Source: Vagococcus allomyrinae
GTDB taxonomy: Bacteria > Bacillota > Bacilli > Lactobacillales > Vagococcaceae
Direction: 5' to 3'
Length of the DNA: 64,000 nt
Assembly: GCF_017829975.1 (NCBI RefSeq)
Contig: NZ_JAEEGA010000019.1
Span: 1 to 64,000 of the forward strand
Position 1 is the stretch's first letter, and every line of letters starts with the position of its first letter. The position numbers and the translations under genes are program-made. Positions 15,793 through 24,116 of the stretch are shown here, piece by piece. The notes beneath the pieces were generated by a model. That model worked only from the letters and a program-made list of their open reading frames with translations, ran no database searches and was not told the origin of the DNA.

Positions 15793-16491
15793 TTAACTCA
15801 AATTCTCCGCGATAATTTCTAAGGCATTCGTATCTTGAATTAAGTAATAGTTTTTTTCTTTTTTTAGAATATGTTCTTCTTTAAAATTAGTTATGGTACG
15901 AAGTAAATGACGATAACTAACATTTAGAATAGAGGCACAAGTCGTTAATTGAAAGGAAAATTGATTGTTTTGGGAATTGGCTAAAATGAATTTTGCTAAT
16001 CTGGTTTCAACCGGTTCTGTTAATGAATTAGCCAAAGTAACGCCTGAATTTAGGCGATAACTTAAAATTTGACAGATATTTTGCAGAAACCGAACATCTT
16101 GTTGTAAAAGATGTCGGTATTTTTTTAGACTAATGCCAACACATAGGCAAGGAGAAATGGCTTTAACGTTACTTTGAGGCAAAAGCTCCCAAAGGGATGA
16201 GGCTTCTCCCAACAGGGTCACAGGTTGGCTGTGATCGATGCAGATATTTTGCGTGTCAGATGAATAAGAATAGATCATCACAGACCCATCGACTAGGAAA
16301 TAAAGGTAATCTGACGGCGCTTCAGCGCGAATTAAGTGTTCTTCCTGATCAAAAAAATAAAGTGAGGAAATGGGAAGTAAATCACTGTCCAAGTAACTTT
16401 GTAATTGATAATTTTGGATATAAGATGATAGGCGGGATGGCTCGACTATTTTTTTCATAAGCTGACGGTTCACCTCAGTTTTTTCTTTCAT
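15793..16491 (-). CDS. CRP/FNR-family regulator, YeiL-like
   Basis: 232 residues: a cyclic-nucleotide-binding-type beta-roll (about 25-140, with YLYFLVDGSVMIYSYS and LLGEASSLW) and a C-terminal helix-turn-helix (FQLTTCASILNVSYRHLLRTI). It has few Cys and lacks the four-Cys FNR cluster. The start is uncertain: ATG 16491 has no ribosome binding site, whereas GAGGTG lies inside the first codons, so an internal start near residue 12 is possible. It is divergent from the phn operon, whose promoter carries a CRP-type palindrome. Confidence 0.8.
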   Translation of the reverse strand: MKEKTEVNRQLMKKIVEPSRLSSYIQNYQLQSYLDSDLLPISSLYFFDQEEHLIRAEAPSDYLYFLVDGSVMIYSYSSDTQNICIDHSQPVTLLGEASSLWELLPQSNVKAISPCLCVGISLKKYRHLLQQDVRFLQNICQILSYRLNSGVTLANSLTEPVETRLAKFILANSQNNQFSFQLTTCASILNVSYRHLLRTITNFKEEHILKKEKNYYLIQDTNALEIIAENLS

Positions 16492-16579
16492 TATATATCA
16501 GAATGGGAAATGTCACAACACGAACGTTTTTAGTGATTTATCTGTAAATTGAATGTAAAATACAAGTAAACATGTTGTA

Positions 16580-16624
16580 AATGTGACATGTGTCACTTCA
16601 AAAAAAGCAAAATCTTGTTATGCT
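16580..16624 (+). promoter_or_regulatory. CRP-type site and promoter of the phn operon
   Basis: The perfect 14-bp palindrome GTGACATGTGTCAC (16583-16596) fits the CRP/FNR-family form TGTGA-N6-TCACA. The best -10 is TATGCT (16619-16624) with a poor -35 (CTTCAA). With the start expected near 16631 the palindrome is centred at about -41.5, the class II activator position. The obvious regulator is the adjacent gene at 15793-16491. Confidence 0.65.
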
Positions 16625-16665
16625 TTAGTTGTAAGACAAAGACTAGTTAAATAGGGGGAAGAAAA

Positions 16666-17595
16666 GTGAGAGTTAAAAAGTTAATGATTAGTTTATTGGG
16701 TGTCTTAGCAGTGGCGACGTTGGCAAGTTGCGGCAAAAAGGATGAGTCTGCCGAGGGAAATAAAGAGGAAAAGAAAGCGTTAGTCGTTCAGTTCGTCCCG
16801 ACGAATAATGATGGTTCCATGGAAGCTAAAACGAAACCCTTTGCTGAATATTTATCAAAAGCCTTGGATCGTGAAGTTAAAGTGACCTTAGCAACTGACT
16901 ATTCAACGATCGTTGAAGCGATGGCATCAAAGCAAGTTGATATTGGGATTATGCCACCTGCGGCCTACGTTCAAGCGAAAGATATGGATGCGGCCGAAGC
17001 GATCTTAACGTCTCAACTTGGAGACAATGATGAGGAGACTGGATTGCCAATTGAAGGTCAATTGACGAATACATTTAAAGGGGAGGTCTTGGTAAAAGCA
17101 GACAGCCCGATGAAAGAGTTAAAGGATTTGAAAGGCAAAAAGATTGCTACCTTAAGCCCTAATTCAGCCAGTGGGTATATCTATCCAGTTGCTGAGCTTA
17201 AAGAAGTAGGGGTTGACCCAACAACTGAAGCGACCTTAACGACAGTCAATGATATCCCTAGTGAGATAACAGCAGTATTAAATGGGCAAATGGATGCCGC
17301 CTTTGTTTTTGAAGGGGCTCGTAATGTTTTTGGTGCTAGCTTTGGTGACAAGGATTTATTTAAAGAGTTGAAAGTTCTTTACTTAACTAAAGGAGATATT
17401 CCTAATGATGCGATTGCTGTACAGCCAACGATGGATGAGACTTTAAAAGAACAAGTTAAAGAAGCGTTTTTAAAGATGAAGGATGATGAAAAAGGGGCCG
17501 AAGCTATGACTATTTGGAGTCATTTAGGTTATGAAGAAGCAGCTGATGCTGGCTATGACACGATTCGTGAATATACTGAAAAAGCAGCAGAATAA
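16666..17595 (+). CDS. phnD: Phosphonate/phosphate-ester ABC binding lipoprotein
   Basis: 309 residues from GTG 16666. Signal peptide with lipobox LASC (Cys near residue 23). The mature protein has the PhnD/PtxB pattern: LVVQFVPTNNDGSMEAKTKPFAEYLSKAL, IGIMPPAAYVQA and LKGKKIATLSPNSASGYIYP. Such proteins bind phosphonates or phosphite, though the paralogous group also handles other small anions. First gene of phnDCEE plus a phosphoesterase; probably activated by the CRP-type regulator next door. Confidence 0.82.
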   Translation: MRVKKLMISLLGVLAVATLASCGKKDESAEGNKEEKKALVVQFVPTNNDGSMEAKTKPFAEYLSKALDREVKVTLATDYSTIVEAMASKQVDIGIMPPAAYVQAKDMDAAEAILTSQLGDNDEETGLPIEGQLTNTFKGEVLVKADSPMKELKDLKGKKIATLSPNSASGYIYPVAELKEVGVDPTTEATLTTVNDIPSEITAVLNGQMDAAFVFEGARNVFGASFGDKDLFKELKVLYLTKGDIPNDAIAVQPTMDETLKEQVKEAFLKMKDDEKGAEAMTIWSHLGYEEAADAGYDTIREYTEKAAE

Positions 17596-17604
17596 CATAA
17601 AACA

Positions 17605-17635
17605 AGAAACCGACAAGTCGCAATTGTCGGTTTCT
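17605..17635 (+). terminator. Intercistronic stem-loop after phnD
   Basis: A perfect 12-bp stem (17605-17616 with 17624-17635) with a 7-base loop and no strong T-run. Such hairpins after a binding-protein gene commonly stabilise its mRNA and lower expression of the membrane parts. Confidence 0.7.
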
Positions 17636-17661
17636 ATTGATAGAATTGGTGGCGATAAAAA

Positions 17662-18435
17662 ATGATTACTTTCAAGAAGGTTTCGAAGACTTACCCAAAT
17701 GGGGTTAAAGGGCTACAGAATATTAATTTAACAATCAATGAGGGGGAATTTGTATCTATTATTGGCTTAAGTGGTGCTGGTAAGAGTACTCTTTTGCGGG
17801 CAGTGAATCAATTAGTTCCCATTACGACTGGAGATATTCAGGTCAACGGTCGCTCCATTACCCAGGCGAATAAGAAGGAACTGCGTGCGATTCGTCGTGA
17901 GATCGGCTTGATTTCACAACAGTTTAATTTGGTAAAGCGGAGTACTGTTCAAAAAAATGTGTTGTCTGGACGATTGGGGTATTATAGTACATTTAAAAGC
18001 ATTTTCGGACTTTTTACAAAGGAAGATTATGAGCGAACAGTTGAAGCACTGGCAAGTGTCGGTTTGTCTGATAAGTTACAGACGAGAAGTGATGAACTCA
18101 GTGGAGGGCAACAACAGCGAGTGCTAATTGCTAGAGCGTTGGTGCAACAAGCTCCGATTATCTTAGCTGATGAACCGGTGGCTTCTTTAGATCCTGTCAC
18201 CACCCAAAAAGTAATGGATGATTTACGGCGCATTAATCAAGAGATGGCTAAAACTATTTTGATTAACTTGCATTCGATTCCATTGGCTCGAGAGTACTCC
18301 TCAAGGATTATCGCTTTAAAAGAGGGGACAGTTGTGTTTGATGGTCTGCCAGAAGCCTTGACAGATGAACGATTGGAAAAAATCTATGGGAAGAGTATCT
18401 TTGAAGAAACGGCAGGGAATGTCAGTGAAAATTAA
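17662..18435 (+). CDS. phnC: Phosphonate ABC transporter ATPase
   Basis: 257 residues. Walker [12 protein letters not shown] (about residue 36), signature LSGGQQQRV (about 148), Walker [14 protein letters not shown] (about 170), H-loop NLHSIP. The [19 protein letters not shown] segment is typical of PhnC. Ribosome binding site GGTGG. Overlaps the next gene. Confidence 0.88.
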   Translation: MITFKKVSKTYPNGVKGLQNINLTINEGEFVSIIGLSGAGKSTLLRAVNQLVPITTGDIQVNGRSITQANKKELRAIRREIGLISQQFNLVKRSTVQKNVLSGRLGYYSTFKSIFGLFTKEDYERTVEALASVGLSDKLQTRSDELSGGQQQRVLIARALVQQAPIILADEPVASLDPVTTQKVMDDLRRINQEMAKTILINLHSIPLAREYSSRIIALKEGTVVFDGLPEALTDERLEKIYGKSIFEETAGNVSEN

Positions 18436-19204
18436 AGATACGGTTCATTTTAAGTGGCACAAACATCTGATGATTGTTATTATCCTGATTATTTTCTTTC
18501 AACTCAGTGCCATGGTGACGGAGGCTGATTTTCAAAAGGTTGTGACCAATTCGGATCAATTTGGAGTGTTTCTATCACGTCTGATTCGTCCTGATTTCAG
18601 TTACTTTCCCAAATTAATCGCGCCGTTGATTAAAACCTTGCAGATGTCACTGTTGGGGACTTTTATCGGGGTATTAATCGCTATTCCTGTCAGTTTTTTA
18701 GCGACGACCGTCGTGACAGGGAATCAGATTGTTTCCACAATTTTTCGTTTAGTTCTAGGGATTGTGCGAACAATTCCGACGTTACTACTTGCCGCCCTTT
18801 TTGTGGCTATTTTTGGTATTGGTGAGGCAACAGGTGTTTTAACGATTACCGTCTTTACTTTTGGAATGGTGTCGCAGTTGATGTTTCAAGCCATTGAGAC
18901 AATTGATTTTGCTCCGATTGAGGCTCAGTTAGCAGTTGGAGCGACACGGACGCAAATGGCTGTTTGGGCGATTGCCCCTCAGGTGTTTAGTCAATTTGCC
19001 AGCTACTCCTTCTATGCTTTTGAGGTCAACGTCAGAGCCTCGACGGTATTAGGTTATGTTGGTGCTGGGGGAATTGGCGTTATTTTAAATTCCTCACTGG
19101 CCTTATTGAAATATGAACGGGTTTCCATGATTATTTTGACAATTTTGGTCACCGTTGCGTTAGTTGATAAATTGAGTGAAGCTGTCAGGAGGTCTTTGTT
19201 ATGA
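18419..19204 (+). CDS. phnE: Phosphonate ABC permease, PhnE type (1)
   Basis: 261 residues from ATG 18419, overlapping phnC by 17 bases and translationally coupled. Five or six membrane helices, an [13 protein letters not shown] segment and the EAA-like loop [21 protein letters not shown] near residue 180. PhnE-family. Confidence 0.85.
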   Translation: MSVKIKDTVHFKWHKHLMIVIILIIFFQLSAMVTEADFQKVVTNSDQFGVFLSRLIRPDFSYFPKLIAPLIKTLQMSLLGTFIGVLIAIPVSFLATTVVTGNQIVSTIFRLVLGIVRTIPTLLLAALFVAIFGIGEATGVLTITVFTFGMVSQLMFQAIETIDFAPIEAQLAVGATRTQMAVWAIAPQVFSQFASYSFYAFEVNVRASTVLGYVGAGGIGVILNSSLALLKYERVSMIILTILVTVALVDKLSEAVRRSLL

Positions 19205-19983
19205 TGATAAAAAACATTAGCAGGCGGACAGTTATTTTGACGGCAATTTTGTTGTTATTGATTGTATATTCAGCCTTAAGTATTGATTATTCTGGACTCA
19301 GTAGCTTTTCGTTGACCATGGGGCTGGATGTTTTAAAAGGATTGAGTCAACCTGATTGGTCCTTTTTGTACGATGGCAGCGGCGAGGATTTAGTTAGCTT
19401 ATTGTTGTTAACCATGGGAATTGCTTTTTTGGGCACAGTCATTGGGACGGTTTTAGCGATCCCTTTCACCTTATTAAGTGCAAGTAATCTTTGGCCGAGT
19501 GCTCCCTACTTGTCCAAACTTGGTAAGTTTATGTGCAACGTGTTGCGGGCTTTTCCGGAATTAGTTTTTGCGATTATTTTTGTTAAAGTGGTGGGGCCAG
19601 GCCCTTTTGCTGGTGTGATGGCAATTGGGGTTCATCAAATTGGCATGTTAGGCAAGTTGTTTACGGAAGAACTGGAAGGTATGGATGAAAGTCTTATAGA
19701 AGAAGTTGAAGCAATTGGTGCTAATTTTTGGCAAACATTGTTTTTTGTGAGAATTCCTGCGTTAATGCCTATTTATAGTTCCCTTGCCTTAAATCACTTT
19801 GAAATTGCTGTTCGCAGTGCGGCCACATTAGGTTTAGTCGGAGCTGGCGGGATTGGCGCACCCTTGATCTTTGCCATTCAAACTCGTAATTGGAGTAAAG
19901 TCAGTATTATTTTGTTAGGCGTTGTCATAACAGTCTTTTTACTTGATTTAGTTACGGGAATAATCAGAAAGAAACTACGATAA
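19201..19983 (+). CDS. phnE: Phosphonate ABC permease, PhnE type (2)
   Basis: 260 residues. ATG 19201 overlaps the TGA of the first permease (ATGA) and has AGGAGG upstream. Same family as its neighbour, with LRAFPELVFAIIFVKVVGPGPF and EEVEAIGANFWQTLFFVRIPA. Two PhnE proteins form the heterodimeric channel. Confidence 0.85.
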   Translation: MMIKNISRRTVILTAILLLLIVYSALSIDYSGLSSFSLTMGLDVLKGLSQPDWSFLYDGSGEDLVSLLLLTMGIAFLGTVIGTVLAIPFTLLSASNLWPSAPYLSKLGKFMCNVLRAFPELVFAIIFVKVVGPGPFAGVMAIGVHQIGMLGKLFTEELEGMDESLIEEVEAIGANFWQTLFFVRIPALMPIYSSLALNHFEIAVRSAATLGLVGAGGIGAPLIFAIQTRNWSKVSIILLGVVITVFLLDLVTGIIRKKLR

Positions 19984-19984
19984 G

Positions 19985-20794
19985 ATGAATATATTACATA
20001 TGTCGGATATCCATTTTTGTCAGTCTTATGCTCAGTTTGAAACGGGCTATAAAGGAATGATTTCAAAAATGACTAATCCTTTAGAACACCTAGCAATATC
20101 ACTAGCTCATGTCAAAGATCGAGTGTCACTTGATTTGGTAATCGTCAGTGGCGATTTAACAGAGGATGGCACGGTGGAGGATTACCGCTATTTAAAAGAC
20201 TGGTTGACCAAGGAATTAGGCGAAATACCGCTGGTGGTTACTTTGGGAAATCATGATATTAAAGCTAATTTTCGGGTTGGGTGGCTTGATGAAGAGGGAA
20301 GTGATGCTCCTTATAATGAGTTAAGCTCTTTTGCGGATTTTCATGTCCTTTCTGTTGATAGCTCGGTTTATGGCATGGCAGATGGGCAACTGACTCAACC
20401 GCAGTTTAATTGGCTGGAAACACAGCTTGAAACCTTAAAAGACAAACCGATTATACTGGTTACCCATCACCATTTACTTGAACATCAGAGTAGTACACCT
20501 TGTTTGCCAGAGTCGGTTCAATTATTGAAATTGATCGAACGCTATCCTGTGGTGGCATTATTAAACGGTCATACTCATCATGCCTATACAGGGGACCTTT
20601 TGGGGATACAATATTATACAGCAGGTGGAATGTCCTTTGTTGGTGAAGACGAGGGTCAAGGTTTGGTGCGATTTGAGGAGCGTTATGGCTACAATCTTTA
20701 TACCTTAAATCGAGGAGAGATTAAGCAACAAACGACTGAAAACTTTGTAACAGGGACAATCATCGCCTATGTGAACATGCAAGAAGAATGTTAA
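19985..20794 (+). CDS. CpdA/Icc-like metallophosphoesterase
   Basis: 269 residues starting one base after the permease stop, so probably coupled. The five calcineurin-like metal motifs are all present: DIH (residues 8-10), GDL near 55, GNHD near 90, THHH near 156 and GHTHH near 194. This is the class III cyclic-nucleotide phosphodiesterase/DUF phosphoesterase fold; the substrate could be a cyclic nucleotide, phosphodiester or phosphonate monoester. Its place at the end of a phosphonate or organophosphate uptake operon suggests it frees phosphate from the imported compound. No C-P lyase or phosphonatase is in the window. Confidence 0.8.
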   Translation: MNILHMSDIHFCQSYAQFETGYKGMISKMTNPLEHLAISLAHVKDRVSLDLVIVSGDLTEDGTVEDYRYLKDWLTKELGEIPLVVTLGNHDIKANFRVGWLDEEGSDAPYNELSSFADFHVLSVDSSVYGMADGQLTQPQFNWLETQLETLKDKPIILVTHHHLLEHQSSTPCLPESVQLLKLIERYPVVALLNGHTHHAYTGDLLGIQYYTAGGMSFVGEDEGQGLVRFEERYGYNLYTLNRGEIKQQTTENFVTGTIIAYVNMQEEC

Positions 20795-20797
20795 CTA

Positions 20798-20930
20798 GAT
20801 ACATCATGTTAAATAATTAAACATATAGTTCCGTTGGATAATTCCCATAATCATCCGCCAAAAGTGGTACTTTCAGCTTTTTCTGGCTGAAAGTGTAATG
20901 GTAAAGGATGATTATTTAATGGGAACTATA
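20798..20930. mobile_element. Palindromic MITE-like element, copy B
   Basis: 133 bp, starting GATACATC and ending GGGAACTATA, with inner arms CTTTCAGC / GCTGAAAG. About 90 percent identical by eye to copy C. TA precedes it at 20796-20797; the right flank reads TG, so one duplication has drifted. Confidence 0.75.
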
Positions 20931-20933
20931 TGG

Positions 20934-20961
20934 CCGTTGAAAGGAGACTTTCAACGGCTTT
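20934..20961 (+). terminator. Intrinsic terminator
   Basis: A perfect 10-bp stem (20934-20943 with 20948-20957), loop GAGA, then CTTTT. It can close the phn operon and lies directly after MITE copy B. Confidence 0.7.
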
Positions 20962-20967
20962 TCACTT

Positions 20968-21201
20968 TTAATTTTCGGCTGATAATGAGGCGATTAGTTT
21001 GCGAATATATAAGACTATTGAACAAATTGACATGGTAGCGCCAAATAACATGCCTAAAAAAGTAAGTGTGGAGATGTTGGCAGTAATGCCTTGCATACCA
21101 TGGAATAGAAAGTGAATGATCATGTAACAGCTGACCAAGCATCCGTAAATGCTTCCAGCGATTGAGTAGAACTTTTTTTCGTTTTTAGTGAGTGTTTTCA
21201 T
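20968..21201 (-). CDS. Small two-helix membrane protein
   Basis: 77 residues from ATG 21201, which has AAAGGAG nine bases upstream; the longer frame from 21231 lacks one. Two hydrophobic stretches (about 14-36 and 41-66) and a basic C-terminal end. I recognise no family. It lies alone between two MITE copies. Confidence 0.6.
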   Translation of the reverse strand: MKTLTKNEKKFYSIAGSIYGCLVSCYMIIHFLFHGMQGITANISTLTFLGMLFGATMSICSIVLYIRKLIASLSAEN

Positions 21202-21449
21202 GTTGTAAAACTCCTTTGTTAGTTGATACATTAACTATATCGAAGAATGTAATGATTGACTATGAACGGTGTAGCTTGTTGCAATAATCATGTGTTTTCT
21301 TGCAGTGAGAGGTTCAAGATTAGTGCTCTAATTAAGATAGTAGTGTCTAAAAGTGATTAGGAAGTGAAAACTATGGGGTCGCTTATTAATTGATAGATAA
21401 CAAGAAAAAATAATGGATTTCTTTGGTTTAGAGGCGTTTAATCAAGATA

Positions 21450-21583
21450 TATATATCCTGTTAAATAATCAAATAGATAGTTCCACTGGATAATTCCCAT
21501 AATCATCCGCCAAGAGTGGTACTTTCAGCTTTTTTCTGGCTGAAAGTTTAACGGTAAAGGCTGATTATTTAATGGGAACTATA
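21450..21583. mobile_element. Palindromic MITE-like element, copy C
   Basis: 134 bp flanked by TA on both sides (21448-21449 and 21584-21585). Ends TATATATCC and GGGAACTATA; inner hairpin CTTTCAGC / GCTGAAAG. This is the most complete copy and defines the family. Confidence 0.8.
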
Positions 21584-21717
21584 TAATCATGATGATATTG
21601 AATGTTCTGAGTGGTTCTTATCGAGGTGAACTGAGGATTGTTTTCAATTAAATAACGAAAGTTTTACAAGTTTTTTGATTAGGAACGACTACTTTTTTAG
21701 TAAGTTTTGTTTTTCTG

Positions 21718-21746
21718 TATACATTTCGTCCCTTTTTAGATATTAT
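21718..21746 (+). promoter_or_regulatory. Putative promoter of the LXG module
   Basis: TATACA (21718-21723) and TATTAT (21741-21746) with a 17-bp spacer, 34 bp before the first gene, whose ribosome binding site is AAGGGGGA. Confidence 0.4.
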
Positions 21747-21780
21747 TAAGACAGGAGTATCATAATAAGGGGGATTATAT

Positions 21781-22068
21781 ATGACGATTTCTAGCGATTT
21801 AGACGTAGCAATCCAGAGAGCCACGGCTATTTCTCAAGCATTGACTGTTCTTTCAGAAGTAGGGAATCCACTTTTGGATACTCAAACAACTGTTCAGGGA
21901 AATAGGGCAGCTCATGATGCTATTGAAGCAACTTTAACAGGAGGAGCGGAGATTTCTGCCGCAGTGAAAACTGCGACAAGCAACCTTCAAAGTGTGGCCA
22001 GGGAATTCGAAGCGATGGACAGTAGTCTGGGGGAGTCGTTGCGAGGATCTATAGGTAATTTCAAATGA
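21781..22068 (+). CDS. LXG-associated small helical T7SS protein
   Basis: 95 residues, no signal peptide, Ala-rich and almost wholly helical, in the size class of WXG100-like partners; the pattern (VQGNxxAHDAIEATLTGG, helix-turn-helix hairpin) fits the TIGR04197 family of type VII secretion proteins encoded before LXG toxins. These small proteins bind the LXG domain and are needed for its export. The stop overlaps the next start by four bases. Confidence 0.7.
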   Translation: MTISSDLDVAIQRATAISQALTVLSEVGNPLLDTQTTVQGNRAAHDAIEATLTGGAEISAAVKTATSNLQSVAREFEAMDSSLGESLRGSIGNFK

Positions 22069-22418
22069 GCGATAAATGGGAAGAATTAAATAGAAAAGAA
22101 CAACTACTTATGGAGCAAGAGGCTGATTTAGTTCGCGAAGAAGCAAAAGTTGAGCGATTAGAGGAAGACTACATCGATCATTTATTTAAAACAAATCATT
22201 TGTTCAGAGAAACACAACAGCTTTTTCATGGGACTGAGGCTCAGCTTTATGAAGAAATTTCCCAGAAAATACATGAAGATTCGCGGAAGATGGAAGAATC
22301 TTTAGGAGCGATGCAGAAAAAGGTTAGAGATCGGCGAAAAATTGTTCAAAGTCAACTAGATGAGGTCTATGAAGAAAAGCAAAAATTAAGTCGCGATGGG
22401 GAGGAGAAAATGCCATGA
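22065..22418 (+). CDS. DUF3958-like coiled-coil LXG partner
   Basis: 117 residues, highly charged and helical throughout (E/K/Q rich, heptad-like), with no membrane segment. It matches the DUF3958 family that regularly stands second in LXG operons and acts as another targeting partner of the LXG domain. Overlaps both neighbours by four bases, so the three proteins are made together. Confidence 0.7.
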   Translation: MSDKWEELNRKEQLLMEQEADLVREEAKVERLEEDYIDHLFKTNHLFRETQQLFHGTEAQLYEEISQKIHEDSRKMEESLGAMQKKVRDRRKIVQSQLDEVYEEKQKLSRDGEEKMP

Positions 22419-23116
22419 GTGTGGATATGTATCTGTTGGATTCTCAGAGTCAAGCAGCAAGTATTGCCAACATATGCCGCCAGCAAAAACAAGGATATGA
22501 AGAGTTGCAACAAGCGATCAACGATTTTGCTTTAAACAGTGAAGTCTTGAGTGGTGCTGCTTATGATTCAGCCAAACAGTTCTTTACCACAGTGTTACTT
22601 CCTTTATCAAAGGCTGGAATACTTTTATCTGAAGCAGTGATGGAAGCGTGTCAGGCTTTTCCGGAAGCCTACATATTTCGAGTGGATAGTGGTGATTTAA
22701 AAGAGTCTGATCTTAGGGAGAAGATTGAACAAATTAATCGTCATATATTTGAGTTGGCGTCTTTGCAAGAACGATTGCAGAGTATTTTGTTTTTTCAAGA
22801 ACAAGACGGGGTCTTAGAAGGTTCCATTGATTCTCAAATGCGCACAAATGACTCATTGATGGATTCCTATGTCTTCGTGAAAAAAAAGTTGGAAGAAAAA
22901 TTGGATCATCTATTGGAGTTTAATGCGACCTCACCGAACCTTTTTGCTGAAATTGAGGAGTTAAGAAGGGCTGTCTCCCAAGGTGTCGAGTTAGCCAATA
23001 CGTCGTGGAATGCTGCGAATGGGAAGTTTATCATGCCCAAGAGTCAGGCGTTAAGTTGGGTCAAGTCGGTCGACGACGTTTGGGATCGAGGGCCAAGAGG
23101 TAAAAAACTACTTTAG
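22415..23116 (+). CDS. LXG-domain protein without toxin domain
   Basis: 233 residues starting MSVDMYLLDSQSQAASI, the N-terminal LXG export domain (PF04740-like), with the ALNSEVLSGAAYDSAKQFF helix near residue 45 and a helical body ending near 220. LXG polymorphic toxins usually continue for another 100-400 residues with a nuclease, NADase or lipid-II-directed domain; here the frame ends at GPRGKKLL and is followed by a terminator and an opposing gene, with no immunity gene. Either the toxin cassette was lost, or this is a helper that is exported as it stands. No ESX core genes (EssC, EsaA) are in the window. Confidence 0.75.
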   Translation: MSVDMYLLDSQSQAASIANICRQQKQGYEELQQAINDFALNSEVLSGAAYDSAKQFFTTVLLPLSKAGILLSEAVMEACQAFPEAYIFRVDSGDLKESDLREKIEQINRHIFELASLQERLQSILFFQEQDGVLEGSIDSQMRTNDSLMDSYVFVKKKLEEKLDHLLEFNATSPNLFAEIEELRRAVSQGVELANTSWNAANGKFIMPKSQALSWVKSVDDVWDRGPRGKKLL

Positions 23117-23164
23117 ATCTACCGTTTAAATGAACGGATAGACCACACTTAGCAACAGATTGAA

Positions 23165-23198
23165 AAGCCAGTCGTTATGCTTGCACAACGGCCGGCTT
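23165..23198. terminator. Terminator between convergent genes
   Basis: A 12-bp stem with one mismatch and G-U pair (23165-23176 with 23187-23198) between the LXG gene and the AraC-type gene. Confidence 0.65.
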
Positions 23199-23200
23199 AT

Positions 23201-24022
23201 TTACGTGTTGTGATGGCGCCATTGCGTTGGCGTGCATTTGATTTTTTTCTTAAATAAATTTGAAAAATAGTGTTCATCACTAAAGGCTAATCGTTCAGCG
23301 ATTTGTTGAATAGGTAGGCGGGTCTCTACTAAGAGCATTTGGGCCATTTCAAGCTTTTTAGTTAAAAAATAGTCGTAGGGTGTCTGATTTAAGGCAGTTT
23401 TGAACTGTCGAGTGAGTTGAGACGTAGACAAATTAACAGTGGAGGCAACATGCTCGATCCTTAATGACTGATTAAGGTGATTGTCTAAATAAGCTTTGGC
23501 TCGTCTGACAGGTTCACTCATTGGCTTTATTGAATGAGCGTGTGACAGATGAAAAAGAGACTCAAGTAATTGATGAAACAAGAGGGAAGCGTGTTGTGAT
23601 CGCTCATAATTACTTAGAGACTCAGTCTTGCAAATCATGATTAGTTCATCAAAGAGAGGTTGAACAGCGACTTGCTGAAAGAGACAGGTCTGATGCAGTT
23701 GATAGACTTGAAATAAATGATCACAGAGACTACCTGAGACATTGATCCACAGCTTGTGCATGGGATCTTTTTTATCTGACCAGTAATGATGATCGCGGCC
23801 TCTCGGTAAGATGTAAACATCGCCTTTGCTAGGGAAATAAGCAGTCTCGTCGATGTGAATTTCGCCTTTTCCAGAGATAAGGTATTCGAGACTGTAGATG
23901 CGGGAGTGTTGTCGTTTGACGTGATAGTTAGCAAAGGGGTAGGTGATACCAGCCAGTTCAATTCGGAAAATATCTGGATAGGCAAATTGTTCTGGCAAAA
24001 AACTTAAAATGAATTCTTCCAT
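23201..24022 (-). CDS. AraC-family regulator of the GH2 gene
   Basis: 273 residues from ATG 24022 (GAGGA at the right distance; a GTG at 24037 is the alternative). Cupin-like sensor domain (RQHSRIYSLEYLISGKGEI, then GDVYILPRGRDHHYWS) and two C-terminal helix-turn-helix motifs (LRIEHVASTVNLSTSQLTRQF and IQQIAERLAFSDEHYFSNLF). Divergent from the GH2 gene, which it likely activates. Confidence 0.85.
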   Translation of the reverse strand: MEEFILSFLPEQFAYPDIFRIELAGITYPFANYHVKRQHSRIYSLEYLISGKGEIHIDETAYFPSKGDVYILPRGRDHHYWSDKKDPMHKLWINVSGSLCDHLFQVYQLHQTCLFQQVAVQPLFDELIMICKTESLSNYERSQHASLLFHQLLESLFHLSHAHSIKPMSEPVRRAKAYLDNHLNQSLRIEHVASTVNLSTSQLTRQFKTALNQTPYDYFLTKKLEMAQMLLVETRLPIQQIAERLAFSDEHYFSNLFKKKIKCTPTQWRHHNT

Positions 24023-24057
24023 GCGTGTATTCCTCACTTTTTTAGTCGGATTATGCC

Positions 24058-24085
24058 TTGTATTTTAATAATACGATTGTATACT
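24058..24085 (+). promoter_or_regulatory. Promoter of the GH2 gene
   Basis: TTGTAT (24058-24063) and TATACT (24080-24085) with a 16-bp spacer, in the gap between the divergent AraC and GH2 genes. Confidence 0.6.
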
Positions 24086-24116
24086 GTAAATGTAAATAAG
24101 AAAGCGAGGTTTAGTT

